NCBI RefSeq assembly: GCF_002368335.1
Contig: NZ_AP018288.1
Location: 3,367,044-3,431,043, forward strand
Direction: 5' to 3'
Origin: Nostoc sp. NIES-4103
GTDB lineage: Bacteria > Cyanobacteriota > Cyanobacteriia > Cyanobacteriales > Nostocaceae
DNA length: 64,000 nt
Positions 8,713 to 18,546 of the stretch are shown piece by piece. The notes beneath the pieces were generated by a model. The model was not told the origin of the DNA and made no database searches. It was given only the letters and a program-made list of their open reading frames with translations. The position numbers were made by a program, and so were the translations under genes. Each line of letters opens with the position of its first letter. Position 1 is the first letter of the stretch.

Positions 8713-10083
8713 ATGACAAAACCACTAATGACTGTTTTGCAAGAAATGCGATTATTTATCATTGTTTGGTTGGGACAATTAATCGCTTTTACTGGTTCTA
8801 GCATCACTTCTTTTGCAATAGATATTTGGGTTTATCAAAGCACTGGTTCTATCACCCAATTTGCTTTAGTCCTAGTATTTTCTACTGTGCCAATGATCCT
8901 GCTTTCTCCCTTCGTTGGTACTTTAATTGACCGATGGGATCGCCGTTTGATTTTACTGATTGCCAATTTCGGAATTAGCATTAGTCCCCTAGTGATTGGT
9001 AGTTTGTATATTTCTCAACAATTAGCAGTATGGCATGTATACACCCTGGCTTTGATCCATTCAGTTTTCGCTAGTTTGCTATGGACTACCCTTGCTGCTT
9101 CCATAACTAGACTGGTACCAAAACAGCACTATAGTCGGGCTAATGGCATGAGTTCTATATCCAATAGCGTTGCCCGAATTATTGCACCTCCTGTATCAGG
9201 TGCGTTGTTACCCCTAATTCACATTCCAGGGATTATCATAATCGATTTGTGCGCGACGGCGGTGGCTATAATTTGTTTGTTATTGATTCGTTTTCCCAAA
9301 ATTACTTATACTAACGAAGCAGCAAAAAATAGTTCTATTTGGCAAGATACTCTTGATGGATTCACCTATTTAATTACTCATCCTGGCTTATTAGGATTAA
9401 CAATATCTATATCTTTTAACAGCTATATTATGGGGGGAATTGACATTCTAATTCCTCCTTTGGTATTAACTTTTGCTTCTACAAAAATCCTGGGTCTGGT
9501 TTCAGCTTGCTTTGGTATTGGTACTCTAATCGGTGGTTTGCTGATGAGTATTGGAGGATGGTTAGAGCGTAAGCTCAATATAATATTGATGGCGATGTTA
9601 GCCAGTGGGCTATTGATTTTAGTTTCTGGTTGGAAATCTTCTTTGAGTTATTTCATTTTTAGTATGTTGCTATGCTTTATCTTACAACCTATTATTGGTG
9701 GATTGTCACAAACTATCCTGCAAAACAAAGTGGAATTGAATATGCAAGGTCGGGTGTTTTCGATCAAATCATCTCTTGAAATCGCCTCACTTACTCTAGG
9801 CTTTATATCTTTTGGGCCTTTAGCAGAAATGTTTGAACACTTGATGGTTGCTGATGGTTATTTAGCAAAAAGTATTGGACAAATTATTGGTGTAGGTGCT
9901 GGTCGTGGTATTGGGCTACTTTTGTTAATCATGGGATTTGTGGTTATTCTAGCCACCGCTATTAGTTACTGTTTCCCTCGCTTGCGGTTTGTAGAAGATG
10001 AATATCCAGATGTCAATCTGGATACTTTTAATACCAGTAGTGAGAGCGATCGCACTGAAGATACTGTTGTATCTAGAACTTAA
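8713..10083 (+). CDS. MFS transporter
   Basis: 456 residues with about 12 hydrophobic segments and the MFS loop 2-3 signature (GTLIDRWDRR, near residue 75). This matches the MFS_3 type that exports drugs, macrolides or siderophores. It heads a plus-strand group running through an aminotransferase, a sterol-desaturase-family enzyme and a solute-binding protein, diverging from the minus-strand isoprenoid block. Export of that block's product is an inference from position only. Substrate unknown. Confidence 0.85.
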   Translation: MTKPLMTVLQEMRLFIIVWLGQLIAFTGSSITSFAIDIWVYQSTGSITQFALVLVFSTVPMILLSPFVGTLIDRWDRRLILLIANFGISISPLVIGSLYISQQLAVWHVYTLALIHSVFASLLWTTLAASITRLVPKQHYSRANGMSSISNSVARIIAPPVSGALLPLIHIPGIIIIDLCATAVAIICLLLIRFPKITYTNEAAKNSSIWQDTLDGFTYLITHPGLLGLTISISFNSYIMGGIDILIPPLVLTFASTKILGLVSACFGIGTLIGGLLMSIGGWLERKLNIILMAMLASGLLILVSGWKSSLSYFIFSMLLCFILQPIIGGLSQTILQNKVELNMQGRVFSIKSSLEIASLTLGFISFGPLAEMFEHLMVADGYLAKSIGQIIGVGAGRGIGLLLLIMGFVVILATAISYCFPRLRFVEDEYPDVNLDTFNTSSESDRTEDTVVSRT

Positions 10084-10200
10084 ACTCAAATCATTCTGCT
10101 TTCTAAAATAAATCTAAAAGCATCTAATACAGCATCAATAATCATGTATCATACACCACATGATATTGATTAATGCTGTGTACAATATCAATAAACAATA

Positions 10201-11424
10201 ATGCAGAAATACATTGTTCCTTATATCTGTAAGGGAAGTTTATTTGGAGAAGAAGAAATAGAAGCAGTAGCAAATCTTCTTCGTAGTGACGAACCGCTGG
10301 CTTTTGGCTGTGAACGTACTCAATTTGAAACAGAATTTGCCAATTTTATCGGCACAAAGTATGCTTTAACCGTTACCAATTGCACTGTAGGACTAGAATT
10401 TGCCACACATTTAATAGGCTTAAAACCTGGTGATGAAGTTATTGCTACTCCTTTCACATATCAAGCAACTCTCTTACCCTTACTAGATAAAGAAGTAAAG
10501 GTGCGATTCTGTGATATTGACCCTAATTCATTGTCTATTAATCCTCATAATATTCAATCTTTGATTACAGCCAAAACCCGCGCTATATACTTAACTCACT
10601 ATGGTGGGTATATGGCAGATATGAACCCAATTATGGAGTTAGCCAATCAACATAATATTATTGTGATTGAAGATTGCGCCCATGCTAATGGTAGTAAATA
10701 TCAAGGGAAAATGGCTGGCTCAATCGGTCATATTGGCTGTTTTAGTTTCCAATCTCTCAAGAATATGTCAACCTTGGGACAAGGAGGAATGTTGACCTTT
10801 AATAATGATAGATGGTTTGAGAACATCAAAAAAATTAGAGCAGCAGAACCAGATGCAGATTTTGTTTCCTGTGAAAGCATTGAATTTGGTAATTATGGTA
10901 AGCTAGCTTATGGGATTTATGGGCATGAAAAAAACTCATACACCCATGAATGCACAGCTATCCGTCATACTGGAACTAATTCAACGTTGAGTGAACCAGC
11001 CTGTGCTGTAGGACGAATTCAATTAACTAAACTAAATAGTTTTAATCAGAGAAGAAAAGATATTGCAGCTTATTTAAATCAAGAATTATCAAGTATTCCA
11101 GAAATACGTGTACAGAAATGGACGAGCGACTATGAACATGTTCAGCATCTATATACGTTTTTTATAGAATCAGATTCTCGCTTAAATCGAGATGAATTTG
11201 CAGCCAATCTAGAAGCAGCAGGAATTCAAATTATTTTGCGATATTTTCCCCTACATCTGCTTCCGGAATGGAGACTGAAAGGACATAAATTTGGAGAATG
11301 CCCCACAACCGAAAAAATTTGGTTTGAACAGTTAATCAATCTTCCTTGTTATCCGGCGATGACAGATGAACAAGTGATTTATATGGCAGATAAAATTGCA
11401 GAAATTATCAAAAAAATGCATTAA
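10201..11424 (+). CDS. DegT/DnrJ/EryC1/StrS family PLP aminotransferase
   Basis: 407 residues of the sugar-aminotransferase family. The PLP lysine is K187 in SLKNMSTLGQGG, and the aspartate pairing with the cofactor nitrogen is D158 in IVIEDCAH. Family members usually convert keto-sugar nucleotides to amino sugars. No sugar dehydratase partner lies immediately beside it. It is 38 bp upstream of the sterol-desaturase-family gene, suggesting co-transcription. It could supply an amino sugar for decorating a lipid or polysaccharide, but that is inference. No Shine-Dalgarno before the ATG. Confidence 0.88.
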   Translation: MQKYIVPYICKGSLFGEEEIEAVANLLRSDEPLAFGCERTQFETEFANFIGTKYALTVTNCTVGLEFATHLIGLKPGDEVIATPFTYQATLLPLLDKEVKVRFCDIDPNSLSINPHNIQSLITAKTRAIYLTHYGGYMADMNPIMELANQHNIIVIEDCAHANGSKYQGKMAGSIGHIGCFSFQSLKNMSTLGQGGMLTFNNDRWFENIKKIRAAEPDADFVSCESIEFGNYGKLAYGIYGHEKNSYTHECTAIRHTGTNSTLSEPACAVGRIQLTKLNSFNQRRKDIAAYLNQELSSIPEIRVQKWTSDYEHVQHLYTFFIESDSRLNRDEFAANLEAAGIQIILRYFPLHLLPEWRLKGHKFGECPTTEKIWFEQLINLPCYPAMTDEQVIYMADKIAEIIKKMH

Positions 11425-11462
11425 CAGCCAATTCCAAATCTATAAGTAAACTAGTTATTACC

Positions 11463-12206
11463 ATGAAACAATTACTGATAAATTGGCTAGAGATTTTTTT
11501 ATTTGGTGCTGTACTTTGGCTTTGGGAAATTGCCGATCCACGGACAGAAATTAAATATATCACTGAATACCCTAAAGAGTTGTTGAACTGGGTAGCGAGA
11601 TTTTTATTTGATATTATTCTGACTTTAGGATTCGCCTACTGTTTACAGTTTTTATTTTCCCCCATGCTTTTAGATGCAGTTGCAAATACTGGTATCTTAT
11701 CACTGCCGTTATGGGTAAGAGTAATTATTTGCTATTTATTGTCAGACTTTACTTACTACCTCATTCATCGAGCAATGCATAGTTATCAGTTTTTGTGGCT
11801 AACTCATAAATGGCATCATTCCATTGATGTGGTGTGGTGGTTAGCTGGTATGAGAGTCAGCTTTATGAGTTTATTCTTGCTGCGGTTTGCTGTGCTTTGG
11901 GTGCCACTTTTACAACTGCCTATAGAAACTCTGATTGTCATGATACTCTACAGTGCCACAACTCATGTCAATGTTAAATCCCACCCTTGGATGGGAATTA
12001 TGGAATGGATTTTTGTCACACCTCGCTTTCACTGCATCCATCATTGTTCTAGTACTAAAGTGCAGGGTAAAAATTTAGGTGGTATGTTTACCTTTTTTGA
12101 TAGGATTTTTGGCACTTATGTCAACCCAGAGACTATTAACGTAGAGGAAGAAAAATTTGGTTTAGGAGATGAGCAAATAACAGCAAAAATGATTGTAGGG
12201 ATATGA
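11463..12206 (+). CDS. Sterol desaturase / fatty acid hydroxylase superfamily protein
   Basis: 247 residues, membrane-bound di-iron enzyme type. The histidine clusters are in order: HRAMH (102-106), HKWHH (115-119) and RFHCIHH (188-194), with an extra H168. Three to four hydrophobic helices surround them. The family includes C-5 sterol desaturase, C-4 methyl oxidase and carotenoid or fatty-acid hydroxylases. It stands a few kb from a sterol-type cluster on the other strand, making a sterol-like substrate attractive but unproven. Its stop overlaps the next gene's start by 4 bp (ATGA), indicating translational coupling. Confidence 0.85.
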   Translation: MKQLLINWLEIFLFGAVLWLWEIADPRTEIKYITEYPKELLNWVARFLFDIILTLGFAYCLQFLFSPMLLDAVANTGILSLPLWVRVIICYLLSDFTYYLIHRAMHSYQFLWLTHKWHHSIDVVWWLAGMRVSFMSLFLLRFAVLWVPLLQLPIETLIVMILYSATTHVNVKSHPWMGIMEWIFVTPRFHCIHHCSSTKVQGKNLGGMFTFFDRIFGTYVNPETINVEEEKFGLGDEQITAKMIVGI

Positions 12207-13978
12207 AAACTTGGCAGCAATTTAAAATTCTAGGCTTTCGTATTTGGGCGATTTTACTAGTTTTAATAACTTCTATAACAGTAATTAGATACTACTCACT
12301 TTCTCCTCAAAGCAAAACTGTACTTGTCTCGAAGATAATTACTAGCCTTTCTGTATATCCTAAGACTTTTAACCCAGCACTCGATGAGTATCCTAGTCTT
12401 GTAGGTTATACCCATGAAGGGTTAGTGAGTGAAAATAATCAAGGAGTAATTCAACCTAGCCTTGCAGAATCTTGGCAGATTTCTGAAGATAAAAAAGAAA
12501 TTATTTTTACTCTGAGGTCAGGATTAAAATGGTCAGATGGACAGCCAATTACCGCAGATGATGTAGTGTTTACTTACCGAGATATTTTTCTGAATAAAAC
12601 TATTCCTACCAATGGGCAAGATTTATTGAGAATTGGTAAAAATCGTGCTTTTCCATCTATTGAAAAAATTGGTGATCTGCAAGTTAAATTCACCCTACCT
12701 GAAGCTTATGTTCCCTTCATTAGAGCAACAAAGCTACCCATATTACCTGCTCATGTTTTACGCCAAGTTGTCAATATAAAAGATGAAAATGGGAAATCTT
12801 TGTTTTTATCAACTTGGGCTAATGATACTCCTTCTAAAAAAATGGTTGCTAATGGCCCGTATAAGATAGAAGGTTTTGTTCCTGGAGAGCGGATATTTTT
12901 TCGTAAAAATCCTTATTACTGGCGTAAAGATCAACAAGGTAATTCTCTACCTTATATTGATAGAATAATTTGGCAAACTATTGATAGTACAGATAATGCT
13001 ATTATTCAGTTTCGCGCTCAAGGATTAGACTATATTGGTCTTGATCCGAGCTATTTCTCTCTATTGAAACGAGAAGAGAAAAAAGGGGATTTTACCATTT
13101 ATAATGGTGGTGCTTCTTTGTATGTCTCTCATATTAGTTTTAATCTCAACCAAGGTAGTCGCAATGGTAAACCCTTAGTTGATCCGATTAAATCTGGGTG
13201 GTTTAATAATTTGGCATTTAGACAAGCGATCGCATTCGGAATTGATCGTCAAAGTCTGCTAAATAACGTATATGCAGGATTGGGAGAAATTGCTACTTCC
13301 TATCTTCCTATTCAAAGTCCCTATTATCTTTCTCCCCAAGCAGGTTTAAAATATTATGAATACAATCCTGTAAAAGCTAAAGAATTACTGATAAAAGCAG
13401 GCTTTAAATATAATAGTCAAGGTAGGCTATTAGATAAACAGGGTAATTTAGTCAGGTTTACCTTAACTACGATTGCTAGTGAAAAAATATTAGAAAGCAT
13501 TGCGGTACATATTCAACAAGATTTAAATAGAATTGGTATTCAAGTTGATGTCAATCCTGTAGCTTTGGGATTATTTATAGACAAACTTACTAACTCTTTG
13601 GATTGGGATTGTCATGTAGTACCTCTCAAGTATCCTGTAGAACCAAATGAGATGGCTAGTGTTTTCTTACCTGAAGGTGGGTTTCATGTATATAATCAGC
13701 AACCCCAAAGAGGACAACAACCAATCACAGGACGAAAAGTAGCAGATTGGGAACGAAAAATTGGTAATCTCTATGTGCAAGGCGCTACAGAATTTGATGA
13801 AGTCAAACGTCAAGCTATCTATGCAGAAGCGCAACGGCTAGCATTGGAGTATCTACCATTTATTTATTTGGTTAAACCTTTGGAATTAGCAGCTATGAGA
13901 AATCGTATCCAGGGGTTTAAATATTCTGCTTCCAGTGAACCATTTTGGAATATTTATGAATTGAAAGTGGTTAAATAG
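12203..13978 (+). CDS. Peptide/nickel-type ABC transporter substrate-binding protein (SBP family 5)
   Basis: 591 residues. An N-terminal hydrophobic anchor (about 11-30) precedes an extracytoplasmic SBP_bac_5 domain, recognised by LAESWQIS, FTLRSGLKWSDGQPITADDVVFT and later AFRQAIAFGIDR. No lipobox cysteine is seen at the anchor, so it is probably held by an uncleaved helix or released by signal peptidase I. Family members bind oligopeptides, nickel or other solutes. No permease or ATPase gene accompanies it. Its start overlaps the desaturase stop, tying the two functionally. Ligand unknown. Confidence 0.85.
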   Translation: MKTWQQFKILGFRIWAILLVLITSITVIRYYSLSPQSKTVLVSKIITSLSVYPKTFNPALDEYPSLVGYTHEGLVSENNQGVIQPSLAESWQISEDKKEIIFTLRSGLKWSDGQPITADDVVFTYRDIFLNKTIPTNGQDLLRIGKNRAFPSIEKIGDLQVKFTLPEAYVPFIRATKLPILPAHVLRQVVNIKDENGKSLFLSTWANDTPSKKMVANGPYKIEGFVPGERIFFRKNPYYWRKDQQGNSLPYIDRIIWQTIDSTDNAIIQFRAQGLDYIGLDPSYFSLLKREEKKGDFTIYNGGASLYVSHISFNLNQGSRNGKPLVDPIKSGWFNNLAFRQAIAFGIDRQSLLNNVYAGLGEIATSYLPIQSPYYLSPQAGLKYYEYNPVKAKELLIKAGFKYNSQGRLLDKQGNLVRFTLTTIASEKILESIAVHIQQDLNRIGIQVDVNPVALGLFIDKLTNSLDWDCHVVPLKYPVEPNEMASVFLPEGGFHVYNQQPQRGQQPITGRKVADWERKIGNLYVQGATEFDEVKRQAIYAEAQRLALEYLPFIYLVKPLELAAMRNRIQGFKYSASSEPFWNIYELKVVK

Positions 13979-13988
13979 TACTTATGCC

Positions 13989-14045
13989 AATTCGTAATTC
14001 GTAATTCGTAATTCATAATTTTAGAGACGATTCTGCGAATCGTCT
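13989..14045. repeat. AATTCGT tandem repeat followed by perfect hairpin
   Basis: Three to four AATTCGT units (13989-14020) run straight into a perfect 9-bp stem with a 3-base loop (AGACGATTC / GAATCGTCT, 14025-14045). The hairpin could terminate the plus-strand operon, although no T-tract follows. Confidence 0.6.
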
Positions 14046-14116
14046 GTACTCAGATATGGCCTGAGTTTCGGGGTTGGAATGTGTTGCCGGATTTTAGAGA
14101 ATTGGTATTACTAACG

Positions 14117-14267
14117 ACGTTAGTTCGACAGATTTAAAAGACCCCTCTCCAAACCTCTCTCCTTTCAGGGGAGAGGCTTAAAAACCTTAATTTTTCATTC
14201 TTTATCAAGAATTTAAAAGCCCCTCTCCGCGTCGGAGAGGGGTTGGGGAGAGGTACATCGAACTCAC
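14117..14267. repeat. MITE-like element, family D copy 1 (diverged)
   Basis: Ends ACGTTAGTTCGA and TCGAACTCAC form imperfect inverted repeats. The interior is built of CCCCTCTCC / GGAGAGGGG inverted blocks. A better-kept copy is at 19996-20140. Confidence 0.6.
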
Positions 14268-14270
14268 TTA

Positions 14271-15479
14271 CTAACGAAATCGATATTTTAAGCGATGGAT
14301 TGGCTGCTCTATAAACTGCCAAGAAAATGCTGCGATCGCATATGCAATGGCTACATAAACAGGAAACAAAAACCAGGGGCCAGCTATGTAACCTGGGGGT
14401 ACTATTGGCGGAGTTATTGGGGGCAAAATTGGACTCAAAAGCGGTAAGAGGTGGTTAAAGAACACTTCTGGAATATCACCATGATACACATAAAGCCCAT
14501 AGCTAATTTGTCCTGAGTAAACCAACCAAGGATGATGCAAAATCTCTCCTAATAAACCCTTTACTCCCTGTGCTATATAACCAACAATAGCTACTCCTGC
14601 TAAACCGACTACCACATCCATGAATAACACTAATATTGGTTGTACTTCTGCTTGAAGAGGAAAATGCAGTAGTATAAAGCATCCAGATAGTAAGGGTATT
14701 CCTACGCATAATGCAACCTTTAAAAACTTCTGTACTATCTCAAAATGATATTGATGAAGTAAAGCCAAAATAGCTCCCATTGCCAAGGTATCAAAGTTAT
14801 TAAAAGGTAGTTGATATGCTTGTAAAATTGGGAGGTGATAAACTATGCCAATACCCCGTAAGATGGGTGAAGTCATTACCAAACCGATAGTTATAGGGAG
14901 GAGCGATCGCTTCGGTAAAAACATCAGTATTAATGGCATTATTAGATAAAACTGGGCTTCCACAGCCAATGACCAAAGATGCGCCCTACTAACCATCGTG
15001 GGATCGAGAGCAAAAAGCCAATTTTGTCCATATAAAATAAACACCCACAAATATTTTCCTTTACCTGGAAATATGAATATTGAGGCAATTAGGTAAATAA
15101 AATAAACTGGCGACAGCCGTAAGAACCGACGCATAAAAAAGTTTTTTAAGGCTTGCCAATAAGAAATATTTCCTGCTTCACATTCTTGGCGTGATTTGAG
15201 TAGAATGCCAGTAATCAAAAAGCCACTCAACACAAAAAAAATGCGGACTCCTAACCATCCCCAAGGTAAGAAAGTCCGAATAGGATTAGATGGTTCTAGA
15301 TAATGTTCTATGAAAACAGCAAAAATCGCCAATGCTCGTAAACCATCAAGCTGTGGCATATACTGTCGTGGTTTATAATTGACGATAGTATCTTGTTCAC
15401 TAGGTTTCACAAGCTGGGGAACTTTTAACAGAGTGGGGATAAAAGTTTTATTCACAAATGATTGGTGATAATTAGACAA
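14271..15479 (-). CDS. Acyltransferase family 3 (OafA/YrhL-like) membrane protein
   Basis: Up to 402 residues with about ten hydrophobic helices. Signatures are LDGLRALAIFAVFIEH, where the H is the presumed catalytic base, GVRIFFVLSGFLITG, and the FFMRRFLRLSPVYF block. The family transfers acetyl, succinyl or other acyl groups to sugars, lipids or macrolides at the membrane. The open frame begins at a TTG (15479). The first ATG (15359, residue 41) gives a 362-residue protein starting just before the LDGLRA motif and may be the real start. It is the last gene of the long minus-strand block and could acylate its product, an inference from position. Confidence 0.85.
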   Translation of the reverse strand: MSNYHQSFVNKTFIPTLLKVPQLVKPSEQDTIVNYKPRQYMPQLDGLRALAIFAVFIEHYLEPSNPIRTFLPWGWLGVRIFFVLSGFLITGILLKSRQECEAGNISYWQALKNFFMRRFLRLSPVYFIYLIASIFIFPGKGKYLWVFILYGQNWLFALDPTMVSRAHLWSLAVEAQFYLIMPLILMFLPKRSLLPITIGLVMTSPILRGIGIVYHLPILQAYQLPFNNFDTLAMGAILALLHQYHFEIVQKFLKVALCVGIPLLSGCFILLHFPLQAEVQPILVLFMDVVVGLAGVAIVGYIAQGVKGLLGEILHHPWLVYSGQISYGLYVYHGDIPEVFFNHLLPLLSPILPPITPPIVPPGYIAGPWFLFPVYVAIAYAIAAFSWQFIEQPIHRLKYRFR

Positions 15480-15500
15480 TATTAAGGAAAAGTTTGAGAA

Positions 15501-16499
15501 TTAGTTAACCAAAATTTTGCTATTACTAGAAACATAACTATAAAATTGAGTCGCCCAACGTCGATATTGCATAAGTGGGCCGTCATCCTCACATAAAAGA
15601 GGTGAAAATCTATATATTTTATTTTCTAAAATTGGTACATCCTTGGCTGTTTCTATGAAAATTGTTTGCATCAGCTTTTCCTCAAAAGCCTCATTCTCAG
15701 CTTCAATAGGAAGTTTTTTAAAAGTGATCAGCAAATGATTTTCAACATATTCTTCATCAATAGGAGTAGTCAAAGTTAATATATTAATCTCTTGCAAAAA
15801 ATCTTCGCTTTCGTCAGCAGTTTTGCCAGGAAAATAATAATCTAGGTTATATCCTAAGCCGTAGTAAGTGTATTCAACATAACTTTCTTTTACAAGTGAT
15901 GTATCCTCATCTGTGCTAAAACGCCAGAGTAATTTTGCACCATCTGTCTCAAAGTTAAGAACTTTGACTGTATTAGCTCCATGAATAAACTTGAGGTGAG
16001 ACGTGTCTAAAGGGTTCTCTTGAATTTCTTGAATATGAGAGCGCAACCGCCATTGAGCAGCACAACGGAATGGACTCCATGTTGGTGAATTATACTCTTT
16101 TAATTTGGGAATTTCCCAAGTTGGAGCTTCACCTTCAGCGTGATACCACACCATAATTAAGCCATTTATTTCGCGAACTGACCAAGGTTTAATATAAGCT
16201 TTAGCAGGTATTTTATGAGTATAAGGAATGTCTATACATCGTCCTTCGCCATGAAAACGCCAACCATGAAAAGGACATTGAATAGTATTCTCAACAACAC
16301 AACCCCCATAACCTAAGTGTGCGCCTAAATGGGGACAGTGAGCATCCATAACGTGAGCTATGCTGTCTTCAGTGCGAAACAAGACTAAATCTTGACCGAA
16401 ATAATGTAGAGGTTTAACTTCTTTAATGGCTAATTCATTGCTATAACCAACACGAAACCAACCATTGGGAAAGGATGTAAAAGGAAATCGAGATTTCAT
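15501..16499 (-). CDS. Rieske non-haem iron oxygenase, DAF-36/Neverland-like (paralogue 1)
   Basis: 332 residues from the ATG at 16499, chosen because the paralogues start at the same MKSRF; a GTG lies 9 bp upstream. The Rieske ligands are C55, H57, C75 and H78 (CPH...CPFH). The mononuclear iron facial triad is in NPLDTSHLKFIH (D165, H168, H173). The pattern PHLGAHLGYGG...PFHGW...IPYT.KIP...WYHAEG...PTWEIP closely resembles animal cholesterol 7-desaturases (DAF-36/Neverland) and bacterial ketosteroid oxygenases. The electron donor is not encoded nearby. Third step of a four-gene tandem array duplication is likely; the next paralogue ends 53 bp upstream. Probably oxidises a sterol-like substrate (inference). 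Confidence 0.85.
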   Translation of the reverse strand: MKSRFPFTSFPNGWFRVGYSNELAIKEVKPLHYFGQDLVLFRTEDSIAHVMDAHCPHLGAHLGYGGCVVENTIQCPFHGWRFHGEGRCIDIPYTHKIPAKAYIKPWSVREINGLIMVWYHAEGEAPTWEIPKLKEYNSPTWSPFRCAAQWRLRSHIQEIQENPLDTSHLKFIHGANTVKVLNFETDGAKLLWRFSTDEDTSLVKESYVEYTYYGLGYNLDYYFPGKTADESEDFLQEINILTLTTPIDEEYVENHLLITFKKLPIEAENEAFEEKLMQTIFIETAKDVPILENKIYRFSPLLCEDDGPLMQYRRWATQFYSYVSSNSKILVN

Positions 16500-16552
16500 A
16501 TTGAACACAAGTCTTATAATTGATTCACTGGTACTTTACAATTACTTAAAGA

Positions 16553-17524
16553 CTAATTGGAATAAAATTGTCCAGCCCATTGTCGAAACTTCAGAATCTG
16601 ACCTTCGCCCTCACACAATAGAGGAGAAGTGCGGTAAACTTTGTGTTCAAAGATATTATTATCTTTAGATGACTCTCTTTTAAGTGTCTCTAGAGCAGAC
16701 TTTTCTAACTCAGCTGTTTCTTCTGCATCAGCCAGCTTTTTGAGACTAAAAAATTGATGACCTTCTACATATTCTTGATCAATGGGAGTAGCCAAGGCTA
16801 CGATAACAATCTCTCCAGGATTATCATTACCAGGATGACTATGGACAACACAGTAACCAAAACCATAAAAACTAACATCAATGTAGTTTTCAATGTTTAA
16901 GGTTTTATCTTCCGAATCTGGATAGTCATTAAGAACCCATTGCCAGTGCAACATTGTACCTTCTGTCTGTACAAGCTTACCTCTAGCAGAACTAACTCCA
17001 TGTAAGAATTCTACATGAGCCATATCCATGACATTTTCAGCAATTTCTTGCACATGAGAGTAAATCTTGTTTACTCCCACTGTCCGAAAGGGAGTCCATT
17101 GTGGGGAATTATATTCAGGTAATTCTGGTATTTCCCAAGTTGGTGCTTTTCCTTCAGGGTGATACCACACCAAAATTAACCCGTAAATTTCTCGCACATA
17201 CCAAGGTTTCACCTGAGCTTTGGAGGGTATCTTTTTAGTGTAAGGAATTTCTACACAATTACCTTCGCCATTAAAGCACCAACCATGAAAGGGACATTGA
17301 ATTGTCTCACCTTTGACGCACCCACCATAACCTAAATGTGCGCCTAAATGTGGACAGTGAGCATCCATAACATGAGCTATCCCATCTTCAGTGCGAAACA
17401 AGACTAAATCTTGACCGAAATAGTGTAGAGGTTTCACTTCTTTAATGGCTAATTCATTGCTATAACCAACGCGAAACCAACCATTAGGAAAGGATGTAAA
17501 AGGAAATCGAGATTTCATATTCAT
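16553..17524 (-). CDS. Rieske non-haem iron oxygenase, DAF-36/Neverland-like (paralogue 2)
   Basis: 323 residues; Rieske ligands C57, H59, C77, H80, and iron-site motif NVMDMAHVEFLH (D167, H170, H175). Its first 60 residues are nearly identical to those of the gene at 15501-16499, so these two are the most recent duplicates of the set. The middle and C-terminal halves, which shape the substrate pocket, have diverged, suggesting changed specificity. An alternative start is the second ATG at 17518. The upstream paralogue ends 14 bp away, so the two are surely co-transcribed. Confidence 0.85.
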   Translation of the reverse strand: MNMKSRFPFTSFPNGWFRVGYSNELAIKEVKPLHYFGQDLVLFRTEDGIAHVMDAHCPHLGAHLGYGGCVKGETIQCPFHGWCFNGEGNCVEIPYTKKIPSKAQVKPWYVREIYGLILVWYHPEGKAPTWEIPELPEYNSPQWTPFRTVGVNKIYSHVQEIAENVMDMAHVEFLHGVSSARGKLVQTEGTMLHWQWVLNDYPDSEDKTLNIENYIDVSFYGFGYCVVHSHPGNDNPGEIVIVALATPIDQEYVEGHQFFSLKKLADAEETAELEKSALETLKRESSKDNNIFEHKVYRTSPLLCEGEGQILKFRQWAGQFYSN

Positions 17525-17538
17525 GTTTATAAAAATGG

Positions 17539-18546
17539 TTAGGATTGATATTGAGGAATTTTGCTATTACTCGGAACGGGACTATAAAATTGGCTTGCCC
17601 AACGTCGATACTGCATAATTGGGCCATCGTCTTCACACAGCACAGGAGAACTTTGGTAAACCTTGTGTTCTAAAATCGGTAAATCTTTTTCTGCATCAAT
17701 AGCGATCGCCTGTAGTATCATATCCTCTAAATCAGAATTATCAAAGCCACTTCCAGACTTTTTAAAGCTGATAATTAGGTGATCATCAACATACTCACCA
17801 TCAACCGGAGTATTCAAATTCAGATTAATAAACTCTGGTTGAAACTCTGAGCCTGGATAGATTCTTTCTACCAGATATCCCAAACCATAGTAAGTAAAAT
17901 CAAGTCGATTTACTACCTCTACCCTTGATTTACCATCCTCATCAGGTAAACTCATCTTGGCATGACAAGACCAATTGAGAATTGAATCGTTGGCATAAAA
18001 AGCCCTATCATCTACAGAGTCAATTCCATGTACAGCCAGAAAATGAGCCGCATCAATGCCATTTTCATTAATGTCTTGAACATGAGAACGTATGCGCCAT
18101 TTACCAACCGTGCGAAAGGGTGTCCATTCTGATGAATTATATTCTGATAATAAGGGAATTTCCCAACTAGGTGCTTCTTTTTGGCTATGATACCAGACCA
18201 TAATTAAGCCATTAATTTCCCTGACAGTCCAAGGTTGCAATTGTGCTTTTGCTGGTATCTTTTTCGTGTAAGGAATTTCTACACATTGTCCATCACCATT
18301 AAAGCACCAGCCATGAAAAGGACATTGCACAGTGTTACCAATTATCCGTCCCCCATGTCCCAAATGTGCGCCTAAATGTGGGCAGTGAGCATCCATAACA
18401 TGAGCAACCCCGTCTTCTGTGCGGAATAGCACTAAATTTTTACCAAAATAATGGAGTGGTTGCACTCCTTTAACTGGTAATTCTTCGCTGTAAGCTACTC
18501 GAAACCAACCATTAGGGAAAGATGTCAAGGGATATCGTGTTTTCAT
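17539..18546 (-). CDS. Rieske non-haem iron oxygenase, DAF-36/Neverland-like (paralogue 3)
   Basis: 335 residues; Rieske ligands C55, H57, C75, H78, and iron-site motif NGIDAAHFLAVH (D165, H168, H173). The C-terminal half is closest to the gene at 27295-28311: both have the KWRIRSH or KWKIRSH and the LDFTYYGLGYLV or LKFTYYGLGYVL segments. That suggests the four-gene array and the 27-29 kb pair share ancestry. It follows the 18771-19763 gene after a 224-bp gap holding repeat DNA, so it may have its own promoter. Confidence 0.85.
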   Translation of the reverse strand: MKTRYPLTSFPNGWFRVAYSEELPVKGVQPLHYFGKNLVLFRTEDGVAHVMDAHCPHLGAHLGHGGRIIGNTVQCPFHGWCFNGDGQCVEIPYTKKIPAKAQLQPWTVREINGLIMVWYHSQKEAPSWEIPLLSEYNSSEWTPFRTVGKWRIRSHVQDINENGIDAAHFLAVHGIDSVDDRAFYANDSILNWSCHAKMSLPDEDGKSRVEVVNRLDFTYYGLGYLVERIYPGSEFQPEFINLNLNTPVDGEYVDDHLIISFKKSGSGFDNSDLEDMILQAIAIDAEKDLPILEHKVYQSSPVLCEDDGPIMQYRRWASQFYSPVPSNSKIPQYQS

